This document shows positions 56,624 to 64,000 of a DNA stretch of 64,000 bases, piece after piece. The translations under genes and the position numbers were made by a program. Where the stretch lies: the NCBI GenBank assembly GCA_000612485.1, contig CP007494.1:2852001-2916000 (forward strand). Reading direction: 5' to 3'. A model generated the notes under the pieces. The model saw nothing but the letters and a program-made list of their open reading frames with translations. It was not told the origin of the DNA and searched no databases. Within the stretch, counting starts at the first letter, position 1. Every line of letters begins with the position of its first letter. Source of the DNA: Bordetella holmesii ATCC 51541 (GTDB lineage Bacteria > Pseudomonadota > Gammaproteobacteria > Burkholderiales > Burkholderiaceae_B).

Positions 56624-57052
56624 ATGAACAGCCATGAAGAGTTTGGCAAACGATTGGGACGCGCGCTCGCCGATCATCGGCGGATTCGCGGTCTGACTCA
56701 GGAGCAAGTTGCAGAACGCCTGGGCGTGGAGCAGGAGACCATCTCCCGCTTCGAGCGCGGCGCCACGTTGCCGCCCCTGAACCGCTTGCTGGATCTGACC
56801 GACGTTTTAGGCGTGCCTTTGGATGCGGTTTTGGCCGGCGGACCGGCCAGGCACAGTGACCAGGTCAGCGACATCGCCGCACGCCTGGCGTTGTTGGCCG
56901 AGGATGATCGCGAGTGGGTGCGGCGCTGGGTGGTCGAGTTGTGCCAACGCCTGGCCCGGCATGGCACGCCAACCTCCGCCGCGCTGACGCCATTTTCCGA
57001 GCAGCGCGCCGATGTCGATAACATCGCTTTTTTTTGGTTCATCGCGGAATAG
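56624..57052 (+). CDS. XRE-type HTH regulator, 3' end cut by the IS1001-like element
   Basis: The ORF encodes 141 residues with an N-terminal Cro/C1-type HTH (RIRGLTQEQVAERLGVEQETISRFERGATLPPLNRLLDLTDVLGV). The last six codons (WFIAE plus stop) come from the inverted repeat of the element, which begins at 57036; the native C-terminus is therefore lost. Joining across the insertion at the 8-T duplication keeps a frame open past 58349 into a GC-rich hairpin, or stops at 58429 if the T run differs by one base, so the native end is uncertain. A DNA-binding regulator; target unknown. No toxin partner is adjacent. Confidence 0.75.
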   Translation: MNSHEEFGKRLGRALADHRRIRGLTQEQVAERLGVEQETISRFERGATLPPLNRLLDLTDVLGVPLDAVLAGGPARHSDQVSDIAARLALLAEDDREWVRRWVVELCQRLARHGTPTSAALTPFSEQRADVDNIAFFWFIAE

Positions 57053-57080
57053 CGTGGAGCCGTGCTTGATTGCCGTTACG

Positions 57081-57108
57081 CTTGATCCTTGATTTTTCAA
57101 GGATCAAG
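57081..57108 (+). promoter_or_regulatory. Hairpin covering the transposase ribosome-binding region
   Basis: CTTGATCCTTGA, loop TTTT, TCAAGGATCAAG: a perfect 12-bp inverted repeat. Its 3' arm contains AAGG nine bases before the ATG. Read-through transcripts would fold the site into the stem, while a transcript starting inside could leave it open, the known IS strategy for limiting transposase translation. Confidence 0.65.
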
Positions 57109-57117
57109 GCCGGAATC

Positions 57118-58338
57118 ATGCTGGACCGCAAGACGATCGAGAGGTTGGGTGGGTGGGAAGGTTATCGGGTGGAGCGGGTCGTGTGGCCTGAAGGTGAGAG
57201 CCGGACGGTCACGATTTACCTGAAGCCTTCAGCGCGAACGATGCACTGCGAGCACTGCGGCAACCGATGTCGGCAGGTGCATGAGACGACCACGCGCCGG
57301 GTGCGGGATCTGCCGCTAATGGCGCTGCGAGTGACGCTGGTAGTGCCGCGTCGGCGGGTCTGGTGCGAGCAGTGCGGTGGACCGCATCTGGAGAGGCTGA
57401 GCTGGCTGGGCCGTTACCAGCGAGTGACCGACCGGCTGGCCGAGGCGGTCAGCCAGTTGCTTGAGTCCAGCAACATTCTGGCCGTGGCGCGCTTCTTCCA
57501 ACTGGGTTGGCACACGGTCAAGGCGCTGGACAAGGCCCTGCTGCGACGGGCGATCCAAGAGCCGGACTGGAGCCAGATCCACTACCTAGCGATGGACGAG
57601 TTCGCTCTACACAAGGGCCATCGTTATGCCACGGTCGTTGTCGATCCGATCCGCCGTCAGGTGCTATGGATCGGTGATGGCCGCTCGCGCGAGACGGCCA
57701 GAGCCTTCTTCGAACAACTGCCAACTGGGGTTGCCCAGCAGATCCGGGCCGTAGCGATCGACATGACGACGGCCTATGAGCTGGAGATCCAGGCCAACTG
57801 CCCCAACGCCGAGATCGTCTACGACCTGTTCCACGTCGTGGCCAAGTACGGCCGTGAAGTGATAGACCGGGTGCGTGTAGACCAAGCGAACCAGTTGCGG
57901 CACGACAAGCCGGCCCGCCGGGTGATCAAGTCCAGTCGCTGGCTACTGCTGCGCAATCGCAAAAACCTCGATCCGTGCCAATCGGTAAAGTTGGACGAGT
58001 TGCTCCAGGCCAACCAGCCCTTGCTCACCGCTTATCTGATGCGCGATGAGCTCAAACAGCTGTGGTTCTACCAACACCCCGGCTACGCCCGCCAGGCATG
58101 GGATCACTGGCTGCAACAGGCTCAGGGCAGCGGCATCGCCGCCTTGGCTCACTTCGCGCTCAAGCTAAAAGCCTATCTGCACGGGATTCTGTCTCGCTGT
58201 CGCCACCGGCTCAACACCAGCATCGTCGAGGGCATCAACAACACCATCAAAGTCATCAAGCGCCGCGCCTACGGCTACCGCGATCAGGAGTACTTCTTCC
58301 TCAAGATCCGGTCTGCATTCCCCGGTATTCCTCGATGA
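57118..58338 (+). CDS. ISL3-family transposase (IS1001-like)
   Basis: The 406-residue transposase has the ISL3 pattern: an N-terminal zinc-finger region (HCEHCGNRCRQVHETTTRRVRDLPL and WCEQCGGPHLERLSWLGRYQRVT), an HTH stretch (ARFFQLGWHTVKALDKALL), and a DDE domain with YLAMDEFALHKGHRYATVVVDP (first Asp), AVAIDMTTAYELEIQA (second Asp) and the C-terminal Glu in SIVEGINNTIKVIKRRAYGYRD. Frame intact, start ATG at 57118. A 12-bp perfect hairpin (57081-57108) ends nine bases before the start and covers the likely AAGG ribosome-binding bases. Confidence 0.95.
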   Translation: MLDRKTIERLGGWEGYRVERVVWPEGESRTVTIYLKPSARTMHCEHCGNRCRQVHETTTRRVRDLPLMALRVTLVVPRRRVWCEQCGGPHLERLSWLGRYQRVTDRLAEAVSQLLESSNILAVARFFQLGWHTVKALDKALLRRAIQEPDWSQIHYLAMDEFALHKGHRYATVVVDPIRRQVLWIGDGRSRETARAFFEQLPTGVAQQIRAVAIDMTTAYELEIQANCPNAEIVYDLFHVVAKYGREVIDRVRVDQANQLRHDKPARRVIKSSRWLLLRNRKNLDPCQSVKLDELLQANQPLLTAYLMRDELKQLWFYQHPGYARQAWDHWLQQAQGSGIAALAHFALKLKAYLHGILSRCRHRLNTSIVEGINNTIKVIKRRAYGYRDQEYFFLKIRSAFPGIPR

Positions 58339-58451
58339 ACCTTTTTTTTGCGGAAAATGGTGCTCAACTGGTGCCAAATACCCGATAAATATTTGCCTGT
58401 GCCTGGGGGCTTGCTTTTCCCTGGAGTTTGACCACAATGACACATTGACTG

Positions 58452-58484
58452 CCCCGGTTCCGACCCGAGCCGGGGTTTTGTTTT
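58452..58484 (+). terminator. Rho-independent terminator downstream of the interrupted HTH gene/IS
   Basis: CCCCGG pairs with CCGGGG over a 12-base loop, followed by TTTTGTTTT. Probably the original terminator of the HTH gene and now also of the transposase transcript, limiting read-through into greA. Confidence 0.75.
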
Positions 58485-58643
58485 GGGTTTAAGCCACGCT
58501 TTCCGTCCGGGGCGTGTCGCGGCCAGGCCGTATGCGGCCAGCCGCCAATACTCTGGAAGACCATATGCCAAACTGCCCCGGGGCGACCCCGCCAGGGCAG
58601 CGACCGCGTACTGTCTTTCGGCAGCATGGCTTGGGCCTTCACC

Positions 58644-58676
58644 GAAACGCCTCTTTGGGGGGCGTTTTCTACTTTT
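58644..58676 (+). promoter_or_regulatory. Terminator-like hairpin in the greA leader
   Basis: GAAACGCC pairs with GGCGTTTTC around TCTTTGGG, then TACTTTT. It ends about 22 bp before the greA start, where a normal gene terminator has no upstream gene to serve. A leader attenuator is the likely reading. Confidence 0.55.
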
Positions 58677-58690
58677 GCTGGGATAACGAC

Positions 58691-59167
58691 ATGTCTGCCA
58701 TTCCTTTGACAGTGCGCGGGGCCGAGCGCTTGCAACAAGAGCTGCACCGGCTGAAAACCATCGAGCGTCCATCGGTGATCAATGCGATCGCCGAAGCCCG
58801 GGCTCAAGGTGATCTGTCGGAAAACGCCGAATACGACGCCGCCCGCGAGCGCCAGGGTTTCATTGAGGGACGCATTGCAGAACTCGAAGGGACGCTGTCT
58901 AACGCGCACTTGATTGACCCGACTGCACTCGATGCGGAAGGCCGCGCCGTATTTGGCGCAACCGTCGAAATCGAAGACCTGGACTCCGGCGATCGCCTGA
59001 CCTACCAGATCGTCGGCGACGTGGAAGCCGATATCAAATCCAATCTGATTTCGGTATCCAGCCCTGTGGCGCGCGCGTTGATCGGGCGCTCTGAGGGCGA
59101 GGTTGTGGAAGTGAAAGCCCCCTCGGGCGTGCGCGAGTACGAAGTCATCGGCGTGCGCTACCTCTGA
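58691..59167 (+). CDS. greA: Transcription elongation factor GreA
   Basis: The 158-residue factor rescues backtracked RNA polymerase by stimulating transcript cleavage. The N-terminal coiled coil carries the acidic tip region ([25 protein letters not shown]), followed by the C-terminal FKBP-like domain ([27 protein letters not shown] and [22 protein letters not shown]). ATG at 58691, with GGGATAA upstream as a weak ribosome-binding sequence. A terminator-like hairpin lies just upstream. In related genomes greA sits close behind carB; here about 11.6 kb of other genes separates them. Confidence 0.96.
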   Translation: MSAIPLTVRGAERLQQELHRLKTIERPSVINAIAEARAQGDLSENAEYDAARERQGFIEGRIAELEGTLSNAHLIDPTALDAEGRAVFGATVEIEDLDSGDRLTYQIVGDVEADIKSNLISVSSPVARALIGRSEGEVVEVKAPSGVREYEVIGVRYL

Positions 59168-59175
59168 GGCGCAAC

Positions 59176-59266
59176 AAACCGCCCCCCTTCGTGGATCGTA
59201 CCGGCCCAAGCATGACCCCTTCCGAGGTGCCGGTTCATCGTCCCGAGTCCAGGGGGGCGCGGTTTT
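59176..59266 (+). terminator. Structured segment / large terminator downstream of greA
   Basis: AAACC-GCCCCCC (59176-59187) pairs with GGGGGGC-(GC)-GGTTT (59252-59265), leaving a loop of about 64 nt that itself holds an ACCGGC/GCCGGT stem. A TTTT run follows. Resembles a terminator with an unusually large structured loop. Confidence 0.55.
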
Positions 59267-59363
59267 ACCAGGATTGTGTGCCACGCGACGTCGGTCTGCG
59301 GGGCGCGGAAGGTTCCGACTGCCCTGCCGGGCGGTGCTTGTGACAGGCTGCGGCAGGCGGGAA

Positions 59364-59392
59364 TAAAAAAAGGAGCCTGGCGGCTCCTTTGA
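59364..59392 (-). terminator. yhbY terminator
   Basis: On the minus strand AAAGGAGCC, loop GCCA, GGCTCCTTT, then TTTTATTCC. It is 34 bp past the yhbY stop and is a textbook rho-independent terminator. Confidence 0.9.
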
Positions 59393-59425
59393 GTACGGCA
59401 AGCGTGAAGGCTTGCGGTAAAGCGG

Positions 59426-60034
59426 TTACTTGCTCTTGATGACGCGGGCGCGTTGCAGGCCGCCTCGAGCGCTGGTGCCCGTGCGGGCGCCGTCGCGTAG
59501 CGACAGCGCGCTGCCGGAACGGCGCGGGATGCCATGACCGGCGGCTTCCTGAGGTTTGCGCGTGGAAGGGCGCATCGGACGGCCCTTCTCGTTTAACGGG
59601 ACCGAGCGCGGTGCAGCCGTCTTGGGTGTTTCACCTTCTGCAGGCTTGCGCGACCGGGTCTTGCCCAGCGTCTTGCCTTCGGCGGCAAGCTTTTTGGGCG
59701 TGTGTGGCTCGCTGGCGCGGCGCTTGCCGGAGGCTTCGGCCGCCTCGGCAGGCGTGTCGGCCGAAGGACGGAACAGAATGAACAACTTGCCCAGATGGTG
59801 CACCGGGGCGCAGGAAAGCGTGTCGCAGATGCTGGCGAGCATGGCCTCGCGCGTATCACGGTCTTCACCGCCGGCCCGCACCTTGATCAGCTCGTGCGAG
59901 TTGAGGGCGCGGTCGATTTCTTTGAGGACGGCGTCGGTCAGGCCCGCGTCGCCGATGAGGACGACAGGCTTTAAGGGGTGGGCGGCGGAGCGAAGATCGC
60001 CACGCTCGCGTGAGGTGAGTTCTAATATAGGCAT
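59426..60034 (-). CDS. yhbY: CRM-domain RNA-binding protein YhbY with basic C-terminal extension
   Basis: The 202-residue protein begins [36 protein letters not shown]. The CRM (YhbY) domain spans about residues 1-100 with the GxxG-like [17 protein letters not shown] and [11 protein letters not shown] strand. E. coli YhbY stops there (97 residues); here about 100 more residues follow, rich in Lys, Arg, Pro, Ser, Thr ([18 protein letters not shown] onward, ending ARVIKSK). CRM proteins bind 23S rRNA during 50S assembly. The start is only 18 bp from the rlmE start on the other strand. Terminator at 59364-59392. Confidence 0.9.
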   Translation of the reverse strand: MPILELTSRERGDLRSAAHPLKPVVLIGDAGLTDAVLKEIDRALNSHELIKVRAGGEDRDTREAMLASICDTLSCAPVHHLGKLFILFRPSADTPAEAAEASGKRRASEPHTPKKLAAEGKTLGKTRSRKPAEGETPKTAAPRSVPLNEKGRPMRPSTRKPQEAAGHGIPRRSGSALSLRDGARTGTSARGGLQRARVIKSK

Positions 60035-60052
60035 GCTTGGAATTGTACGGTA

Positions 60053-60724
60053 ATGGCTAAAAAGAAATTCTCCAAAGATTGGATTCATCAGCACATCAAT
60101 GACCCATATGTGAAACTGGCGCAACAAAAGGGTTATCGGGCGCGTGCCGCCTTCAAGCTGATCGAGATCCTGGAAACCGAAAAATTGCTCAAAAAGGGCG
60201 ATGTCGTCGTCGACCTGGGCTCGGCGCCGGGCAGTTGGTCGCAGGTCGTGCGCGAGCGGCTCGCTGGCGCGGGAGGTGTGGTTGCCGGACGCATCATCGC
60301 CCTGGATCTGCTGCCCATGGAGCCGATTGCAGGGGTGGAGTTCTTCCAAGGAGACTTCCGCGATGACGATGTATTGGCCGAACTTGAGCAACGCGTGGGA
60401 AATCACGCCGTGGATCTTGTAATCTCCGATATGGCCCCCAACTTGTCGGGGGTAGGATCGGCCGATTCCGCCCGGATCCAGCATGTCTGTGATCTGGCAC
60501 TGGAATTTTCCTGCGCGCACCTCAAGCCCAACGGCGCCCTGATCGTCAAGGCGTTTCACGGCAGCGGGTTTTCGCAGATCGTCCAGTCCTTCAAACAGCG
60601 TTTTAAGCGGGTCGTCGAGCGCAAGCCCAAGGCTTCGCGCGATAAATCCTCTGAAACTTTTCTGGTGGCGCGTGATCTCAAGGACCCCGTGGTGAGGGAT
60701 TTGAAAACGAATACAGCCGAATAA
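60053..60724 (+). CDS. rlmE: 23S rRNA (uridine-2'-O-) methyltransferase RlmE (FtsJ/RrmJ)
   Basis: The 223-residue enzyme methylates U2552 of 23S rRNA. It has the SAM motif [21 protein letters not shown] and the K-D-K-E catalytic tetrad in RAAFKLIEI (K), [13 protein letters not shown] (D), ALIVKAFHG (K) and [12 protein letters not shown] (E). ATG at 60053. The divergent yhbY start is 18 bp away, so its promoter must lie within or close to yhbY. ftsH follows in the same direction after about 170 bp. Confidence 0.95.
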   Translation: MAKKKFSKDWIHQHINDPYVKLAQQKGYRARAAFKLIEILETEKLLKKGDVVVDLGSAPGSWSQVVRERLAGAGGVVAGRIIALDLLPMEPIAGVEFFQGDFRDDDVLAELEQRVGNHAVDLVISDMAPNLSGVGSADSARIQHVCDLALEFSCAHLKPNGALIVKAFHGSGFSQIVQSFKQRFKRVVERKPKASRDKSSETFLVARDLKDPVVRDLKTNTAE

Positions 60725-60897
60725 AACAAGGGGGTAACACCCCTGAACGGCCCGGGCGTAACAGGCCGCGGGGCGCCAACCGGCGCAATCTGCCTTGACA
60801 GGGTAGAATGGGCTATTGACTTTACATTGCAGGCCGGGCGTTGTTGCGCGCGGGAGCGCCGGGTCTGCCGGTCGGAATCGAGAGCAGGAGATCGACC

Positions 60898-62784
60898 TTG
60901 AACAATTCGTTTTCTAAAGTTGCGGTCTGGATGGTGATCGCACTGGTGCTGTTCACGGTATTCAAGCAGTTCGACGGACGTGCACAGAGCCAGGACGGCG
61001 TGAGCTACACCCAGTTTATGGATGACGCCAAAGCCGGCCGCATCCGCAAGGTCGACGTTCAGGGCGATGTGCTCTACGTTACGCCGGATACCGGGCGTGC
61101 CTATACGCTGACGTCGCCTGGCGACCTGTGGATGGTGTCTGATCTGCTGAAGTACGGTGTACAGGTTTCCGGCAAGGCCCGCGAAGAGCCGTCATTGCTG
61201 ATGAGCATTTTCGTTTCCTGGTTCCCGATGCTGTTGCTCATCGGTGTCTGGGTGTTCTTCATGAGGCAGATGCAGGGCGGCGGACGCGGGGGCGCTTTCA
61301 GCTTCGGCAAATCGCGCGCCCGCATGCTCGACGAAAACACCAATCAGGTCACTTTTGCCGATGTCGCCGGTTGCGACGAAGCCAAAGAAGACGTCCAGGA
61401 GCTGGTCGACTTCCTGCGCGACCCGAGCAAGTTCCAGAAGCTGGGCGGGCGTATCCCGCGTGGCGTGCTGATGGTCGGCTCGCCCGGTACCGGCAAGACC
61501 TTGCTGGCCAAGGCCATTGCCGGTGAGGCCAAGGTGCCGTTTTTCAGCATCTCCGGTTCCGACTTCGTCGAAATGTTCGTCGGTGTGGGCGCGGCCCGCG
61601 TACGCGACATGTTCGAGAACGCCAAGAAGCATGCTCCTTGCATCATCTTCATCGATGAAATCGATGCCGTGGGTCGCCAGCGTGGCGCCGGCCTGGGCGG
61701 TGGAAACGACGAGCGCGAACAGACCCTCAACCAGATGCTGGTCGAAATGGACGGCTTCGAGTCGGGCCAAGGCGTGATTGTGATCGCCGCGACCAACCGT
61801 CCCGACGTGCTCGATCCGGCGCTGTTGCGTCCGGGCCGCTTTGACCGTCAAGTGGTCGTGCCGTTGCCCGATATCCGTGGCCGCGAGCAGATCCTGAAGG
61901 TGCACATGCGCAAAGTGCCTCTGTCGCCCAATGTGGATGCCACCATCCTGGCACGCGGCACGCCTGGTTTTTCGGGTGCAGATCTGGCCAACCTGGTCAA
62001 CGAAGCCGCGCTGTTTGCCGCCCGCCGCAATGGCCGCACAGTCGACATGTCCGACTTCGAAAAGGCCAAGGACAAGATCATCATGGGCGCAGAGCGCCGC
62101 TCCATCGTCATGCCCGAGGAAGAGCGCCGCAATACTGCTTACCATGAGTCTGGCCACGCCATCGTTGCGCGCATGCTGCCCAAGACGGATCCCGTGCACA
62201 AAGTCACCATCATCCCGCGCGGGCGTGCGCTGGGCGTGACCATGCAGTTGCCGGAAACCGATCGCTACAGCATGGACAAGGGCCGCCTGCTCAATACCAT
62301 CGCAGTGCTGTTCGGCGGCCGTATCGCCGAAGAGCTCTTCATGGATCAGATGACGACTGGCGCGTCCAATGACTTCGAGCGCGCCACGGCCATCGCCCGC
62401 GACATCGTCACGCGTTATGGCATGACCGACGAGCTGGGCCCCATGGTCTATGCCGACAACGAAGGCGAGGTCTTCCTGGGACGCAGTGTCACCAAGACCA
62501 CCCACGTCTCTGAGGCGACCATGCAAAAGGTCGACAACGAGATCCGCCGCATTATCGATGAGCAGTACGGTATTGCCCGTAAGATTCTGGAAGACAACCG
62601 CGACAAGGTCGAAGTCATGACCCGCGCGCTGCTCGATTGGGAAACCATCGACGCCGACCAGATCAACGACATCATTGAAGGCCGTCCGCCGCGCCCGCCC
62701 AAGCCCCCCCAGGGTCCGTCGGATTCGCAGGATACGCCGCCCAGTGGTGTGGCGACCGGGGGCAATACGGCCGCGGCGGTGTAA
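60898..62784 (+). CDS. ftsH: ATP-dependent zinc metalloprotease FtsH
   Basis: The 628-residue inner-membrane AAA protease degrades membrane and regulatory proteins. Order: N-terminal helix ([16 protein letters not shown]), periplasmic part, second helix ([15 protein letters not shown]), AAA module with Walker [16 protein letters not shown], Walker [12 protein letters not shown], the second region of homology [18 protein letters not shown], and the zinc site HESGH ([15 protein letters not shown]). The start is TTG at 60898: AGGAG is seven bases before it, and the family N-terminus begins there. The C-terminal tail is Pro/Gly-rich. Confidence 0.97.
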   Translation: MNNSFSKVAVWMVIALVLFTVFKQFDGRAQSQDGVSYTQFMDDAKAGRIRKVDVQGDVLYVTPDTGRAYTLTSPGDLWMVSDLLKYGVQVSGKAREEPSLLMSIFVSWFPMLLLIGVWVFFMRQMQGGGRGGAFSFGKSRARMLDENTNQVTFADVAGCDEAKEDVQELVDFLRDPSKFQKLGGRIPRGVLMVGSPGTGKTLLAKAIAGEAKVPFFSISGSDFVEMFVGVGAARVRDMFENAKKHAPCIIFIDEIDAVGRQRGAGLGGGNDEREQTLNQMLVEMDGFESGQGVIVIAATNRPDVLDPALLRPGRFDRQVVVPLPDIRGREQILKVHMRKVPLSPNVDATILARGTPGFSGADLANLVNEAALFAARRNGRTVDMSDFEKAKDKIIMGAERRSIVMPEEERRNTAYHESGHAIVARMLPKTDPVHKVTIIPRGRALGVTMQLPETDRYSMDKGRLLNTIAVLFGGRIAEELFMDQMTTGASNDFERATAIARDIVTRYGMTDELGPMVYADNEGEVFLGRSVTKTTHVSEATMQKVDNEIRRIIDEQYGIARKILEDNRDKVEVMTRALLDWETIDADQINDIIEGRPPRPPKPPQGPSDSQDTPPSGVATGGNTAAAV

Positions 62785-62811
62785 TCCGCGGTCGTCCCTG
62801 CACGTTTTTAC

Positions 62812-63654
62812 ATGGCAAATTCTTTTCTGTGCGGGCGCTTTGAGCTGGATCTCGAGCGCCCGCTTGTTATGGGTATCGTCAATGTCACTCCCGATTCGTT
62901 TTCGGATGGGGGCAAGCACGACGATGCCGATGCGGCTATCGCACATGCCCGCAGGCTGATTGCAGAGGGTGCTCACATCCTGGATCTGGGTGGCGAGTCC
63001 ACGCGGCCAGGCGCGCCGGCTGTGCCGGCCGACGAAGAGCTGCGGCGCCTGCTGCCTGTGATCGAAGCCTTGCGCGATTGCGGCCTGCCTTTGTCCATCG
63101 ATACCTTCAAGCCCCAGGTCATGCGTGCCGTGCTCGACGCGGGCGCCGACATGATCAACGATATCTATGGTTTTCGTCAGCCTGGCGCTATCGAGGCGGT
63201 GGCTCAGTCACGTTGCGGCCTGTGCGTGATGCACATGAAGGGCGAGCCCGGCACGATGCAGGATGCTCCTGAGTACACCGATCTCATGGGCGAGATTGGC
63301 GTGTTTCTGGGTGCACGCGCCCAGCGTTTGCGAGCGGCCTGGGTCGATCCACGCCGCATCGTGCTCGATCCTGGATTCGGTTTTGGCAAAACCATGGACC
63401 AGAACTATCAACTGCTGCGCAGGCTGGCCAGCCTGCGTGTCTCCAGCTATCCGCTGCTCATCGGGCTGTCTCGTAAATCGATGATCGGGGCGGCCACCGG
63501 ACGCCCGATCAACGAGCGCCTTCCCGGCAGCATTGCCGCCGCGCTGGCCTGTGTGGCGCGTGGGGCCTCGATCGTGCGCGTGCACGATGTGGCTGCCACC
63601 GTCGACGCGCTCAAGGTCTGGCAGGCGGCCGAACAAGGAGCCCTCCTCTCATGA
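62812..63654 (+). CDS. folP: Dihydropteroate synthase
   Basis: The 280-residue TIM-barrel enzyme condenses p-aminobenzoate with the pterin diphosphate in folate synthesis and is the sulfonamide target. It shows [74 protein letters not shown] and [12 protein letters not shown]. Stop overlaps the glmM start by four bases (ATGA). Start at ATG 62812, 27 bp after ftsH. Confidence 0.97.
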   Translation: MANSFLCGRFELDLERPLVMGIVNVTPDSFSDGGKHDDADAAIAHARRLIAEGAHILDLGGESTRPGAPAVPADEELRRLLPVIEALRDCGLPLSIDTFKPQVMRAVLDAGADMINDIYGFRQPGAIEAVAQSRCGLCVMHMKGEPGTMQDAPEYTDLMGEIGVFLGARAQRLRAAWVDPRRIVLDPGFGFGKTMDQNYQLLRRLASLRVSSYPLLIGLSRKSMIGAATGRPINERLPGSIAAALACVARGASIVRVHDVAATVDALKVWQAAEQGALLS

Positions 63655-64000
63655 GTCAACGTAAGTATTTCGGCACCGATGGGGTGCGTGGTGAAGTCGG
63701 CGGCCCGGTGATCAATGCCGCTTTCGCCTTGCGCCTGGGCTATGCCGCCGGTCGCGTGCTGGTGCGCCGCAATGCCAATCGGGTCGGCGGACGCCCGCAA
63801 GTGCTTATCGGCAAGGACACGCGCATTTCCGGCTACATGCTCGAGTCCGCCCTCGAAGCCGGGTTGTCGGCGGCAGGTATCGACGTGTTGCTCGCCGGCC
63901 CTATCCCTACGCCGGGCGTAGCCTACCTGACGCGCACGCTGCGTCTGGTGGCGGGCATTGTCATCAGTGCCTCGCACAACCCGTACCAGGACAACGGCAT
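63651..64000 (+). CDS. glmM: Phosphoglucosamine mutase, 5' part (cut by window edge)
   Basis: The open frame starts [18 protein letters not shown] and includes [23 protein letters not shown] and the phosphoserine active-site region [16 protein letters not shown]. GlmM converts glucosamine-6-phosphate to glucosamine-1-phosphate for peptidoglycan and LPS precursors. CAAGGAG lies upstream of the ATG, and the start overlaps the folP stop (ATGA), so it is translationally coupled. About 116 codons are visible; the rest is outside the window. Confidence 0.95.
   Translation, partial: MSQRKYFGTDGVRGEVGGPVINAAFALRLGYAAGRVLVRRNANRVGGRPQVLIGKDTRISGYMLESALEAGLSAAGIDVLLAGPIPTPGVAYLTRTLRLVAGIVISASHNPYQDNG

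Larger units (their letters stand above)
57036..58341 (+). mobile_element. Complete ISL3-family insertion sequence, IS1001-like (1306 bp)
   Basis: Ends match as inverted repeats: left GGTTCATCGCGGAATAGCG and right (reverse complement) GGTTCATCGAGGAATACCG, 17 of 19 identical by eye. Flanks are eight T on both sides (57028-57035 and 58342-58349), an 8-bp target duplication as usual for ISL3 members. Total length 1306 bp, equal to my recollection of IS1001 of Bordetella parapertussis. It holds one intact transposase gene on the plus strand pointing at greA. The element inserted into a T tract near the end of an HTH gene. Close relation to IS1001 is inferred from size and sequence feel, not from a search. 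Confidence 0.93.
58342..58690 (+). other. Leader region between the IS element and greA
   Basis: 349 bp without a gene. It contains the target T8 tract, a GC-rich terminator (58452-58484) and a terminator-like hairpin (58644-58676) directly ahead of greA. No protein-coding frame stands out. Confidence 0.6.

Noticed and set aside
56624..57052. HTH gene as the antitoxin of a toxin-antitoxin pair
   Set aside because: No short partner gene lies next to it; the flanks are a permease and an IS element.
60785..60830. Heat-shock (sigma-32) promoter for ftsH
   Set aside because: A TTGACA and a TAGAAT occur here but not with standard spacing, and no CCCCAT-type -10 was found, so I did not call it.
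1..64000. CRISPR array or prophage
   Set aside because: No regular repeat-spacer pattern and no phage structural genes or integrase next to the tRNA; XerD is the chromosomal recombinase type.

Overview
The window looks like chromosome of a Bordetella/Achromobacter-type betaproteobacterium (family Alcaligenaceae). Evidence: high G+C throughout; three Bug/Tct-type tricarboxylate uptake genes; CaiB-type and glutaryl-CoA metabolism; the blocks fba-purC-purE-purK-tsaC, dnaX-ybaB-recR beside the SRP RNA, carA-carB and greA-yhbY-rlmE-ftsH-folP-glmM; and an ISL3-family element whose size (1306 bp) and protein resemble IS1001 of Bordetella. Nothing indicates a phage, plasmid or CRISPR array.

Layout. 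1-2.8 kb: a tctBA pair whose tctA is split by a complete IS3-family element with a 4-bp target duplication. 3.2-10.5 kb: acetyltransferase, dicarboxylate symporter, then fba, purC, purE, purK and tsaC. 10.6-14.9 kb: an iron-type cassette (FAD monooxygenase, TonB receptor, Fur-box-like site, divergent AraC regulator). 15-23.2 kb: acid/CoA metabolism (ThDP enzyme, MaoC protein, class II aldolase, TctC, glutaryl-CoA dehydrogenase, second ThDP enzyme, LysR regulator). 23.2-26.2 kb: xerD, ybaK, a PBP7-like endopeptidase, tRNA-Arg(CCT). 26.5-37.4 kb: MFS transporter, small membrane protein, AddB/AddA-type pair, 4.5S RNA, dnaX, ybaB, recR. 37.4-42.5 kb: CoA-transferase with an NMT1-type ABC importer, then transaldolase. 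42.6-47.1 kb: carAB. 47.1-58.5 kb: mixed accessory block (lpxO, SDR, phosphatase, LysR, an iron/organophosphonate-class ABC importer, Q-rich coiled-coil protein, NCS2 permease, HTH regulator cut by the IS1001-like element). 58.7-64 kb: greA, yhbY, rlmE, ftsH, folP and the start of glmM.

The dominant anomaly is broken reading frames. About a dozen genes, including carB and recR, are split, and most sites are explained by loss of one base from a short homopolymer. This pattern fits uncorrected sequencing or assembly indels better than real gene decay, so those genes are annotated over their full span with the break marked. Disruptions that look genuine are the two IS insertions, because they carry matching inverted repeats and target duplications. 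An in-frame TAA in the ABC ATPase at 51415 is also not an indel. The most interesting regulatory and structural signals are a 12-bp hairpin covering the Shine-Dalgarno region of the IS1001-like transposase, a terminator-like hairpin just upstream of greA, two poly-C tracts in one monooxygenase gene, a Fur-box-like site, a perfect LysR-type palindrome, and a structured segment downstream of greA.
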